Part shown: positions 11,891 to 20,265 of the stretch, one piece after another
How positions within the stretch are numbered: position 1 is the stretch's first letter
How the letters are laid out: each line of letters opens with the position of its first letter
Source: Planctomycetota bacterium
GTDB lineage: Bacteria; Planctomycetota; UBA1135; GCA-002686595
Direction of reading: 5' to 3'
Assembly: GCA_020853575.1 (NCBI GenBank)
Contig: JADYYP010000045.1
Coordinates: 310,001-374,000, forward strand
Length of the DNA stretch: 64,000 nt
The notes under the pieces: model-generated
Database searches by the model: none
Told to the model about the DNA's origin: nothing
The model's input: only the letters and a program-made list of their open reading frames with translations
Position numbers and translations under genes: made by a program

Positions 11891-14317
11891 ATGAAGATCA
11901 GCTATCGCTGGCTGGCGCGACACGTCGACCTGAGCGGCGTCGATCCGCAGAGCGTGCGCGCGGAGTTGACGCTCTCGACCGCCGAAGTCGAGGGCCTCGA
12001 ACCGTTCCTGCCGCATCTGGCGGATGTCACTGTCGGCCACGTGCTGCAACGCGAGAAGCACCCGGACGCGGACAAGCTCTCCTTGTGCAAGGTCGACCTC
12101 GGCCAGGGCGAGCCCCTGCAGATCGTGTGCGGTGCGCCCAACGTGCGCGCGGGACTGAAGGTCGCCGTCGCCACCGTGGGCACGACGCTGCCGGGGGACT
12201 TCCGCATCAAGAAGTCCAAGATCCGCGGCGTCGAATCGAACGGGATGATCTGCTCCGAGCGCGAGCTCGGGCTGGGCGACGAGCACGGCGGCATCTGGGA
12301 GCTACCCAGCGAAGTGGTCATCGGCCAATCGGTCGCGCGCGCGCTCGACGCTCAGGATTGGGTGATCGAGATCGACAACAAGTCGGTGACGCACCGGCCT
12401 GACCTGTGGGGTCACCGTGGGATCGCTGCCGAGCTCGCCGCGATCCTGCGCCGGCCGCTGCGCCCGCTGGACACGAGCTTGCCCGCCGCGGGGAGCGCCG
12501 CGCCGTTCCCGGTGCGCGTCGAGACGCAACTGTGCTCGCGCTACCTGGCCCTCGAGATCGACGGCGCACGTGCCACAAGGAGCCCGTTCTGGCTGCGCAG
12601 CTTGCTGCTCGCAGTCGGTCAACGCCCGATCGACTTGCTGGTCGACCTGTCCAACTTCGTGATGCTCGACCTCGGTCAACCCAACCACCTGTTCGACCGC
12701 CATCGCATCGGCGCGTCCGGCATCGTGGTGCGCGCCGCGCGCGCGGACGAGCGCCTGACCACGCTCGACGGCCTGGAACGCAAGCTCGAGCCGAGCGATC
12801 TCTTGATCTGCGACGGCCCCGAACCGGTGGCGCTCGCGGGCATCATGGGTGGCGCAGCCTCCAAGGTCACCGAGGACACCTCGCAGCTCCTGCTCGAGGT
12901 CGCGAGTTTCCACGCCGCCACGGTGCGCCGCACATCGTCGCGCTTGGGCCTGCGCACCGATGCCTCCGCGCGCTTCGAGAAGAGCCTCGATCCGGCGTTG
13001 CCGCCGCAGGCCGCGGGACACTTCGTGCGCTTGCTGCAGAGCGAGCAGCCCGAAGTGCGCGTCGCGGCTCCGCCGACCGACGTGGGAACGTGGAAGGACA
13101 CGTCCAAGATCGTCCAGGTGCGCGGGACGCGCATCCGGCAGCTGCTGGGGGCGGAGATCTCCGACGACGCGATCGCCGACATCCTGCGCCGGCTCGGCTT
13201 CGGCGTGGACCTCGAGCGTGAGTGCATGAGCGTCCGCGTGCCGTCGAATCGCGGCACCAAGGACATCGGCATCGAGCAGGATCTGGTCGAGGAGGTCGGC
13301 CGCATCCACCGCTACGGCAACATTCCCGAGCGTGAGCTGATCGGTGCGCTCGTCCCGCCTCCGCGTGATGAACGCTGGGCGCGCCGCCAGCTGGTGCGCC
13401 GGATCGAGGATCGGCTCGCCGGCAGCGCGCGCTTCCACCAGCAGATCAGCTACTCGTTCGTGCCCGACACCACCGTCGAGCGACTGGGCCTGAGCGACGT
13501 CGCGCACGTCGCGGTGCGCAACCCGATCCAGCAGGGCGCGGCCCGCGTGCGGCGCAGCGTCGTGCCGAGCCTGATCGCATTGCTCGCGAGCAATCGTCGC
13601 TGGCGTGAGGAGGTGCGCCTGTTCGAGGTCGGCAAGGGCTACGAGCCGCGCGCCGCAGGCGAGCCGCTCGAGCGCCACGAGGTCGCGCTCGCGCTGGCGC
13701 GCACTCCGCGCAAGGGCGACGCGCGCTTCGACGACAACGCGCTCTCACTGCTGCAAGGCATCGTGGACGACGTGGTGCGTTCACTGGGGCTCGTCGAGTG
13801 CACCTGGAGCAAGGCTCGAGCGCCTTCGACTTGGGCGCACCCCGGGCGCGCGGTGCACGCATGCATCGAGGGTTGCGATGGGATCGCGGCCGAGGTCGCC
13901 GTCCTCGAGCCCGGCGTGGCGCGCGCCTTCGGCTTGGTGGGTGAGCTCGAGAGCGACGCGGCGCTGGCGTGCCTCTCGATCGACACGTTGCTCGTCGCAC
14001 CCCAGCGCGCGACACGCTACAGCGCGCTCCCGCAGTTCCCCGCGACACGCGTCGACGTCGCGCTGGCGCTGCCCGAGGACAAGCCCGCGGCCGAAGTGCG
14101 CGCGGCGCTGGAGCGGGCGGGCAAGGGCCTGGTCTCCGCGCTCGAGCTGTTCGACGTGTTCAAGGGCGGTCAGCTCGCCGCTGGAACGAAGTCCTTGGCG
14201 TGGCATGTCGTGCTGCAAGCGAGCGATCGGACATTGGGCGAGGCCGACGTGAAGAAGTTCCTCGAGCGCGTCGAGCGCGAGGCGACCGCGCTCGGCGGAC
14301 AGTTGCGCCGGGACTGA
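11891..14317 (+). CDS. pheT: Phenylalanyl-tRNA synthetase beta subunit
   Basis: An 808-residue subunit with the full bacterial domain set. It has an EMAP/tRNA-binding domain (about 40-150, VGHVLQREKHPDADKLSLCK), the B3/B4 editing domain (about 210-390), the B5 domain (about 400-480), the catalytic-like core (480-690) and a C-terminal ferredoxin-fold anticodon-binding domain (about 712-808, beginning YSALPQFPATRVDVAL). It pairs with the alpha subunit as (alpha-beta)2. ATG at 11891 follows the pheS stop by two bases, and an apparent longer upstream frame is shadow sequence in pheS. Confidence 0.95.
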   Translation: MKISYRWLARHVDLSGVDPQSVRAELTLSTAEVEGLEPFLPHLADVTVGHVLQREKHPDADKLSLCKVDLGQGEPLQIVCGAPNVRAGLKVAVATVGTTLPGDFRIKKSKIRGVESNGMICSERELGLGDEHGGIWELPSEVVIGQSVARALDAQDWVIEIDNKSVTHRPDLWGHRGIAAELAAILRRPLRPLDTSLPAAGSAAPFPVRVETQLCSRYLALEIDGARATRSPFWLRSLLLAVGQRPIDLLVDLSNFVMLDLGQPNHLFDRHRIGASGIVVRAARADERLTTLDGLERKLEPSDLLICDGPEPVALAGIMGGAASKVTEDTSQLLLEVASFHAATVRRTSSRLGLRTDASARFEKSLDPALPPQAAGHFVRLLQSEQPEVRVAAPPTDVGTWKDTSKIVQVRGTRIRQLLGAEISDDAIADILRRLGFGVDLERECMSVRVPSNRGTKDIGIEQDLVEEVGRIHRYGNIPERELIGALVPPPRDERWARRQLVRRIEDRLAGSARFHQQISYSFVPDTTVERLGLSDVAHVAVRNPIQQGAARVRRSVVPSLIALLASNRRWREEVRLFEVGKGYEPRAAGEPLERHEVALALARTPRKGDARFDDNALSLLQGIVDDVVRSLGLVECTWSKARAPSTWAHPGRAVHACIEGCDGIAAEVAVLEPGVARAFGLVGELESDAALACLSIDTLLVAPQRATRYSALPQFPATRVDVALALPEDKPAAEVRAALERAGKGLVSALELFDVFKGGQLAAGTKSLAWHVVLQASDRTLGEADVKKFLERVEREATALGGQLRRD

Positions 14318-14341
14318 GGCACTCGGGCCAGAGGTCGCGAC

Positions 14342-14374
14342 GCCGCGCGCGCTGGAACTCCATCCGCGCGCGGC
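14342..14374 (+). repeat. 10-bp inverted repeat between pheT and the pirin gene
   Basis: GCCGCGCGCG (14342-14351) and its perfect reverse complement CGCGCGCGGC (14365-14374) flank a 13-nt loop. No T-run follows, so it is not a classical terminator. It ends just before CACAAT (14376-14381), a possible -10 box for the pirin gene, and could be a Rho-assisted terminator or operator. Alternating CG makes chance formation fairly likely. Confidence 0.35.
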
Positions 14375-14390
14375 CCACAATCGCCGCCCA

Positions 14391-15263
14391 ATGCCCAAGA
14401 CGCTCCATGCCATTCACCCCGCGCGACCCGCGCACTGGGTCGGCGACGGTTTCTTCGTGCGCTCAGCGTTCACCTACGACGACCTCGCGGCCGAGCTGAG
14501 CCCGTTCCTGCTGCTCGACCATGGCGCCCCGCGTGAGTTCGCTCCGACCGAGCGGCGGCTCGGCGTCGGCCCGCACCCGCACCGCGGTTTCGAGACCGTG
14601 ACCATCGCCTTCCAGGGTGAGATCGAGCACCGCGACTCGTCCGGTGGCGGCGGCGTGATCGGCCCCGGTGACGTGCAGTGGATGACGGCGGGCAACGGCA
14701 TCGTGCACGAGGAGTTTCACTCCGAGCGTTTCGCGCGCACCGGAGGCACGCTCGAGATGGTCCAGCTTTGGGTCAACTTGCCGCGGCGTTCGAAGCGCGC
14801 GCCGGCGCGCTACCAAGCCCTGGCGGCGCAAGCGATTCCGCGCATCGCGCTGCCCGGGGGCGCCGGTGAGCTGCGAGTCATCTCAGGGAGCTTCGACGGC
14901 CAGCGCGGGCCGGCCGAGAGCTTCACGCCGATCGACCTGTGGAGCCTGACGCTCAACGACGGCGGCGCAGTCTCACTCGCGTTCACCGAGGGACACTCAT
15001 CGGCGCTGCTGGTGCTCGAAGGGACGTTGGAATTGGACGGCGAGCGCAGCGCGCGGGAGGGCGAGCTGGTGGTGTTCTCGCGCGCGGGCAGTGAGTGCCG
15101 AGTCCGCGCCCGCGGCGCCGCGCGAGTGCTCGCACTCAGCGGCGAGCCGATCGACGAGCCGCTCGTCGGTTACGGACCGTTCGTGATGAACACGATGGCC
15201 GAGATCCGCGAGGCGATCGCCGACTTCCAGTCCGGCCGCATGGGAACGCTGGCCCCGCGTTGA
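14391..15263 (+). CDS. Pirin-family bicupin protein
   Basis: A 290-residue cytosolic protein with two cupin domains. The N-terminal cupin keeps the iron ligands seen in pirins: His62 and His64 (in GPHPHRGFET), His106 and Glu108 (in NGIVHEEFHSE). The C-terminal cupin (about 180-270) lacks these. Pirins include quercetin dioxygenases and transcription cofactors, and the substrate here cannot be told from sequence. The gene stands alone between pheT and a radical SAM gene. A CACAAT hexamer 10 bases before the ATG suggests an almost leaderless transcript. Confidence 0.88.
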   Translation: MPKTLHAIHPARPAHWVGDGFFVRSAFTYDDLAAELSPFLLLDHGAPREFAPTERRLGVGPHPHRGFETVTIAFQGEIEHRDSSGGGGVIGPGDVQWMTAGNGIVHEEFHSERFARTGGTLEMVQLWVNLPRRSKRAPARYQALAAQAIPRIALPGGAGELRVISGSFDGQRGPAESFTPIDLWSLTLNDGGAVSLAFTEGHSSALLVLEGTLELDGERSAREGELVVFSRAGSECRVRARGAARVLALSGEPIDEPLVGYGPFVMNTMAEIREAIADFQSGRMGTLAPR

Positions 15264-15350
15264 GGCGCGCGCTCGCAGCGGAGCGCGCCGCATCGATGCG
15301 CGCCAGGCGGCACTGCGTCCGAGGCCCTGGGCGCGCGCCAGGTGTGCGAG

Positions 15351-15356
15351 TAGAGT
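15351..15356 (+). promoter_or_regulatory. Candidate -10 element (TAGAGT)
   Basis: TAGAGT stands in a GC-rich gap 38 nt before the preferred GTG start (15394) of the radical SAM gene. If it is a -10 box, transcription would begin near 15363, which rules out the earlier in-frame GTG at 15361. No convincing -35 box is seen. Confidence 0.3.
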
Positions 15357-15393
15357 TCCCGTGGGCTCTGCGTCGATGTGGGGGCCGAGTTCC

Positions 15394-16800
15394 GTGAAGA
15401 TCGTCCTCGTCTCACCGCCTAGCCCGCCGGAGTTTCGCGTCAGCCGCGGGCTGATGGGGGGCTTCGGCATGGCGGTCAACCCTGGCCTGCTCTATCCGCC
15501 GATCGAGCTGGCGCACGTGGCCAGCGTGCTCGAGGCCGAAGGCCACGCGGTCGTGATCCACGACAGCGACGCGCTCGGCCAGGACGCCACGCGGACGGCG
15601 GCCGCGATCGAAGCGCACGCGCCGCAGTTCATTGCCCTCGACTCCTCGAGCACCTCGCTCGACCGCGACCTCGCGCTCGCACGCCAGCTGCGCCAACGCC
15701 TGCGCGTGCCCGTCGCGATCCTCGGCAGCCAAGTGACCTTCACGCCGGGCGAGATCTTCGCGCAGGACAACGTCGACTGCGTCGTGCGCGGCGAGCCCGA
15801 GCACACCGTGCGCGACCTCGCGCGGCGCGTCGCCGCGGGCGAGGGCTTCGCGGGCGTCGAGGGCATCTCGTGGAAGCGCGCGGACGGCGAGATCGTGCAC
15901 GAGGCCGAGCGCGAGAAGATCAAGAACCTCGACGAGCTGCCCTTGCCGGCGCGGCACCTGCTCGCCAACCAGCGCTATCGCTTCCCGGGCGTCGAAGGCG
16001 CGATCACCACGGTGAAGAGCTCGCGCGGCTGTCCGCTGGACTGCTCGTTCTGCGGCTACACGCTCGCGCAGGGCCTGCGCTTCCGCTTCCGCTCGCCGGA
16101 GAACGTGCTGCGCGAGCTGGTCGACATCGTGCGCGTGCACGGGATCCACCACGTCGTCTTCCGCGATCCGATCTTCACCACGCGCAAGGAACGCGTGCAC
16201 GCGATCTGCGACGGCATCCTGGCGGAGAAGCTCGAGCTCGAATGGCAGTGCGAGACGGCCGTGAAGGTGCTCGATCGCGCACTGCTGGAGAAGATGGCGC
16301 GCGCCGGCTGCGTGCACATCTCGCTGGGCGTCGAGTCCGGCAACGAAGTGATCCAGCGCAAGCACTGCGGCGCGAAGCTGCTCGACCACGAGCAGGCGGT
16401 GCGCGTGTTCCGGGACGCGCGCGAGCTCGGCATCGAGACGCGCGCCTTCTGCATGATCGGATTCCCCGAAGAGACGCCGGCGATGGTCGAGGACACGCTG
16501 CGCTTGGTCGAGCGCTGCGATCCCGATCAAGTGCAGTTCTGCGCCGTGACCGCGTACCCCGGCACGCCGCTCTACAAGATGCTCAAGGGCGAGCGCGACT
16601 TCGACTACGCCACGATGACCGGCTTCCAAGCGCTCGAAGGCAACGAGTTCATGAGCGCCGCCGAGATCGAGGCCAAGATCCGCGAGGCCTATCGACGCTT
16701 CTACCGCAGGCCGTCGCGACTGATGCGCGAGCTGGTCCATCCGCTGCGCCTGGCCGGGAAGGTCGCGCGCTACTTCACGTTGTTCCGCAAGCGCGCCTGA
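15394..16800 (+). CDS. B12-binding-domain radical SAM protein
   Basis: A 468-residue protein. The N-terminal Rossmann-like cobalamin-binding domain (about 1-150) lacks an obvious DxHxxG histidine. A radical SAM barrel follows, with CxxxCxxC at Cys213, Cys217 and Cys220 (SRGCPLDCSFCGY) and downstream GVESGNE and FCMIGFPEET strands. A linker LDELPLPARHLL is shared with the protein at 34348-35799. Members of this class methylate unactivated carbons or do ring chemistry; the substrate is unknown. GTG 15394 is preferred; ATG 15376 and GTG 15361 are in-frame alternatives. It converges with the epimerase gene that follows. Confidence 0.88.
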   Translation: MKIVLVSPPSPPEFRVSRGLMGGFGMAVNPGLLYPPIELAHVASVLEAEGHAVVIHDSDALGQDATRTAAAIEAHAPQFIALDSSSTSLDRDLALARQLRQRLRVPVAILGSQVTFTPGEIFAQDNVDCVVRGEPEHTVRDLARRVAAGEGFAGVEGISWKRADGEIVHEAEREKIKNLDELPLPARHLLANQRYRFPGVEGAITTVKSSRGCPLDCSFCGYTLAQGLRFRFRSPENVLRELVDIVRVHGIHHVVFRDPIFTTRKERVHAICDGILAEKLELEWQCETAVKVLDRALLEKMARAGCVHISLGVESGNEVIQRKHCGAKLLDHEQAVRVFRDARELGIETRAFCMIGFPEETPAMVEDTLRLVERCDPDQVQFCAVTAYPGTPLYKMLKGERDFDYATMTGFQALEGNEFMSAAEIEAKIREAYRRFYRRPSRLMRELVHPLRLAGKVARYFTLFRKRA

Positions 16801-16838
16801 GAACCGGGCGTCGCGCGCGTCGAATCGGCGCGGCGGCC

Positions 16839-17795
16839 TCAGCGCCCTTCGTGCTTCCACCAATCGCCCTGGGCCACCTCACGGATCCCGCGGGCGTAGT
16901 CGCGCGGCTCCCAGCCCAGTTCGAACTTGGCGTTGGTGATGTCGTGCTCGTGGTGCAAGTTGAAGTAGGCGCTCGCGCGGCGGTCGGCGGTGTTGTCGAC
17001 GAACAGGCCCTTCAGGAAGATCGCGCGATCAGCCCACTTCTTGGCGATGTTGCGGCGCCTGATGCCGCCGCCCGCGGCAGCGATCGTCTGGTCGACGAAG
17101 TCGTTGTAGGAGATGCCCGCGGGTCCGGCGAGCTCGTACACACAGTCGACTCCGCGCTCGAAACGGAAGTAGCGCATCACCGCGTCGACCACGTCCTCGA
17201 CGTGCACCGGGTTGATCTTCGAGAGCCCGTCGTGCGGCACCCAGAACGTGCCGGACTTGGCGGCGCACTTGCGCAGGAAAGGCGCCGTGTGGCGGTAGTC
17301 GCCGACGCCGTAGACCAGGGTCGGGCGGAACGAGGCCCATTCGAAGCCCGAGCCCTTGATCAGCTTCTCCTGCACGCGCTTGGAGTCGCGGTAGTAGCTG
17401 TAGACCGGCGCGCCGATCACGGCCGAGGACACGATCCAGATCTGGAAGTCCTTGGCGGCTTCGCGCTTGGCGGCATCGAGCAGCTGTTGCGTGCCCTGGA
17501 TGTTGACCTTCTGCATCTCGGCGTCGCCGAGGTGGTCGTGCGCGCTGGCGATGTGGATCAGCAGGTCGATCTCGCGCAAGAAGCCCGCGAGCGAGGCCGC
17601 GTCGGTCAAGTCGCCGACGTGCACCTCGAGCGCGCCGCTCGCCGGGCGCCGCAGCGCGCTCTCGCGCCCGCTGCGCACCAAGGCCCGCACGCGATGGCCG
17701 GCGGCGACCAACGCACCGATCATGTAGCCGCCGATGAAGCCCGTGGCGCCGGTGACGGCGACGTTGATCGGCCCAGTTCGGTGGAAGGCGCACAC
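16839..17795 (-). CDS. NAD-dependent epimerase/dehydratase (extended SDR)
   Basis: A 318-residue protein with the N-terminal dinucleotide motif TGATGFIGGYM and the catalytic YxxxK (YYRDSK) at about residues 130-135. The HVEDVVDA and ELAGPAGISYNDFVD segments are typical of sugar-nucleotide or 3-beta-HSD-like SDRs. Substrate is not predictable; the nearby glycan cluster suggests a nucleotide sugar. GTG at 17795 is the only start close to the Rossmann strand (13 residues upstream); the frame stays open further but overlaps the divergent nucleosidase gene and reads as non-coding. The start lies 105 nt from that gene's start. Confidence 0.87.
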   Translation of the reverse strand: MCAFHRTGPINVAVTGATGFIGGYMIGALVAAGHRVRALVRSGRESALRRPASGALEVHVGDLTDAASLAGFLREIDLLIHIASAHDHLGDAEMQKVNIQGTQQLLDAAKREAAKDFQIWIVSSAVIGAPVYSYYRDSKRVQEKLIKGSGFEWASFRPTLVYGVGDYRHTAPFLRKCAAKSGTFWVPHDGLSKINPVHVEDVVDAVMRYFRFERGVDCVYELAGPAGISYNDFVDQTIAAAGGGIRRRNIAKKWADRAIFLKGLFVDNTADRRASAYFNLHHEHDITNAKFELGWEPRDYARGIREVAQGDWWKHEGR

Positions 17796-17900
17796 GGGGG
17801 CAAAGGTTCTACCCGGCCACGTCGATCGCTCCAAGGGGCTCGCGTCGAAGCGCAGAAGGGCGACAATGCCGGGCGCGCGCGGCGAGCGCTGCGACGGACG

Positions 17901-18566
17901 ATGGAACGAGGCACGAAAATCGGCTTGGTGTGCGCCATGCGCGAGGAGCTCGGGCAACTCGAGGCGCGCGCGGCTCGCAGAGCGCGGCACGTGGGTCTGG
18001 AGCTGCTCGAGATCGAGCTCGAGGGCGGTCCATTGCTCGCGTGCGTCGCCGGGATCGGAAAGGTCGCCGCGGCGCGCGCTGCGGCGGCACTCGTTTCCGC
18101 GGGAGCCGAACGCGGCCTCCTGGTCGTCGGCGTGTGCGGTGGCCTGCGCGGTCACTTGGTGCCCGGCACGCTGGTGCATTGCACGACGGCGGTGCAGACC
18201 GATTTCGCGCGCCACGAAGGGCGCGAGGTGCACTCCGAGGTCGCCTTGCGCCGCGCGTGGCGCGCGGTGGCGCCGGGAACGGAAGGCTACTTCCTGACCG
18301 CCGATCGACCGGTGCTCAGCCTGTGGCGCCGCCTGCGCTTGGCCCGCGCCTTCCGGGGCGACTGTGTGGCCGACATGGAAACCGCTGCCGTCGCGGCAGT
18401 AGCCGCGGGTGCGGGGGTGCCGTGGGCCGCGCTGCGCTCGGTCACCGACCAAGCCACCGGACTGGGCGCCCTGTCGTTCAAGCTGCACTACAGAAGCCAG
18501 GCCGGCCGCGCGGCCGATACGGTGCCGGCGCTGCTCGCATCCCTAGGGTCGGCGCCCGCCCCGTGA
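17901..18566 (+). CDS. 5'-methylthioadenosine/S-adenosylhomocysteine nucleosidase-like phosphorylase
   Basis: A 221-residue member of the purine nucleoside phosphorylase/MTAN fold. By alignment with E. coli MTAN, the catalytic set is kept: Glu16 (in AMREEL), Glu160 (in ADMETAAVAA) and Asp183 (in SVTDQA), with the same 23-residue spacing between the last two. It would hydrolyse the adenine-ribose bond of MTA, SAH or 5'-deoxyadenosine. Hopanoid-associated nucleosidases share the fold and cannot be excluded. It is divergent from the epimerase gene and near a radical SAM gene, a source of 5'-deoxyadenosine. A GACAAT hexamer lies at 17862-17867. Confidence 0.8.
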   Translation: MERGTKIGLVCAMREELGQLEARAARRARHVGLELLEIELEGGPLLACVAGIGKVAAARAAAALVSAGAERGLLVVGVCGGLRGHLVPGTLVHCTTAVQTDFARHEGREVHSEVALRRAWRAVAPGTEGYFLTADRPVLSLWRRLRLARAFRGDCVADMETAAVAAVAAGAGVPWAALRSVTDQATGLGALSFKLHYRSQAGRAADTVPALLASLGSAPAP

Positions 18567-18765
18567 CACGTTGTTCATTTGCGACTGCGACCCGCGCCAC
18601 GCTAGGCTGGGCTCGACGAGCGGCTCATCCCGAGCGCTCCGATTGGGCACCCGAGAACGCGGCTCCGAGGGGTTGGGCCAAGCTCATGGGGCAACACCAG
18701 GATCCGACACCGAGAGAGTCCCGGCGCCGCCTCCCGCGCGCGCACGGCGCGAGAGAGCGCATGCG

Positions 18766-20253
18766 ATGACCGTCGCCGGGACGTTCGTGCGGCGCCACTT
18801 CGAGCCGCTGATGCTCTCGATCCAGGTTCTGATCGACCTGGCGGTGGTGTGGCTCGCGTGCTGGGTCGGCTGGTGGGTCTGGACCGGCGTCGTCTCGACC
18901 GTCTCGCGGCCCTTCGAGGAATACCGCGAGGTGTTCCTGCTGACCTCGGCCGTCACGCTGGTGTGCTTCCACTCCTACGGGATGTACAGCCCGCTGAAGA
19001 GCCTGCTGAACATCGAGGAGTTCAAGTCGATCGCCAAGTCGACCCTGACGAGCTTCCTGGTCGTCCACGCGCTCTTGATGCTGCTGCGCACGACGCAGGC
19101 GCCCTCCAGCGAAGGCGTCTACAAGCTGTTGGTCCCGCTGCACAACTTCGTCAACATCAACCTGGTCAACGAGAAGGGCGTGTGGATGTTCTCGCGCATG
19201 GCGGTCGTCCTGGCCTTCATGCTGGTGGGGACCTTCACCACCGCCAGTCGCTTCTGCTCCTTCAAGGCGATCCAGTGGCTGCACCGCCGCGGCATCGGCA
19301 ACCGCAACGTCTTGATCTACGGGACCGGCGGCACCGCGCGGCGCCTGCAGAAGAAGTTCGCGCTGGTTCCGACGCTCGGGCTCAACCTGCTGGGCTTCGT
19401 CACCGAGAACGAGGACGAGGTCGGACGCAAGATCGATCGTTTCGAAGTCGTCGGCACGCGCGCCGAGCTCGAGTTCCTGATCGGGCGCCTGAAGATCAGC
19501 GAGGTCTTCGTGGCCATGCCCGAGGCCGACGAGAGCGAGATGCTGGCGATCGTCGAGACCTTGGAACGCAATGGCGTCGTGTACCACGTGGTCCCGCGCT
19601 TCTATCACCTGTTCTCGCACAAGGTGCGCATCGAGACCCTGGATTCGATCCCGTTGATCACGCGCCCCGAGCGCGACCAGTCGATCCCGCAATCCGCTCT
19701 CAAGCGCGCGCTGGACCTCTCGATCGCGCTGACCGTGCTGGTGGTCGGCCTGCCGTTGTTCCTGTTGACCGCGCTGCTGATCAAGCGCGAATCCCCGGGG
19801 CCGGTGTTCTTCCGCCAACGGCGCGTCGGCAAGGACGGCCAGCCGTTCGAGATGATCAAGTTCCGCACGATGTTCGTCGAACGCTCGGGCGACGCACCCA
19901 AGCCCAAGACGCACGACGATCCGCGCTTGACCGGCATCGGTCGCTGGCTCCGGCGCTACAGCTTGGACGAACTGCCCCAGGTGCTCAACGTGCTCAAGGG
20001 CGACATGTCGATCGTCGGACCGCGCCCGGAAATGCCCTTCATCGTCGAGAAATACGGGCCACTCGAACGCGAGCGCCTGCGCGCCAAGCCCGGACTGACC
20101 GGTCTGTGGCAAATTTCCTACGCGCGCGGTGAGGCGATCCACGAGAACATGGAATACGACATCTACTACATCGAGCACCAGTCGTTCCTGCTCGACGTGG
20201 TGATCATCGCGCTCACGGGCTTCGCCGTGGTGAAGGGCACCGGCGCCTACTAA
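18766..20253 (+). CDS. Polyprenyl glycosylphosphotransferase initiating surface glycan synthesis (WcaJ/WbaP type)
   Basis: A 495-residue membrane enzyme that transfers a sugar-1-phosphate to undecaprenyl phosphate. The N-terminal part has about four membrane helices, then a Rossmann-like domain (IYGTGGTARRLQKK, about 182-195), one more membrane helix and the C-terminal sugar transferase domain. Hallmarks of the latter are RALDLSIALTVLVVGLP, GPVFFRQRRVGKDGQPFEMIKFRTM, DELPQVLNVLKGDMSIVGPR and KPGLTGLWQI. ATG 18766 gives a short cytoplasmic N-terminus; the frame is open further upstream but reads as low-complexity sequence. It is the first gene of the polysaccharide cluster. Confidence 0.93.
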   Translation: MTVAGTFVRRHFEPLMLSIQVLIDLAVVWLACWVGWWVWTGVVSTVSRPFEEYREVFLLTSAVTLVCFHSYGMYSPLKSLLNIEEFKSIAKSTLTSFLVVHALLMLLRTTQAPSSEGVYKLLVPLHNFVNINLVNEKGVWMFSRMAVVLAFMLVGTFTTASRFCSFKAIQWLHRRGIGNRNVLIYGTGGTARRLQKKFALVPTLGLNLLGFVTENEDEVGRKIDRFEVVGTRAELEFLIGRLKISEVFVAMPEADESEMLAIVETLERNGVVYHVVPRFYHLFSHKVRIETLDSIPLITRPERDQSIPQSALKRALDLSIALTVLVVGLPLFLLTALLIKRESPGPVFFRQRRVGKDGQPFEMIKFRTMFVERSGDAPKPKTHDDPRLTGIGRWLRRYSLDELPQVLNVLKGDMSIVGPRPEMPFIVEKYGPLERERLRAKPGLTGLWQISYARGEAIHENMEYDIYYIEHQSFLLDVVIIALTGFAVVKGTGAY

Positions 20254-20265
20254 CCTGGCGCGACA

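Noticed and set aside
15263..15290. Hairpin after the pirin gene (GGCGCGC/GCGCGCC)
   Set aside because: Pairing needs an internal mismatch and no T-run follows; in DNA this rich in GC such stems are common.
15394..18566. Hopanoid side-chain gene set (radical SAM, epimerase, nucleosidase)
   Set aside because: The combination is suggestive, but there is no squalene-hopene cyclase or other hpn gene in the window and no diagnostic motif. It is kept only as an alternative for the nucleosidase.
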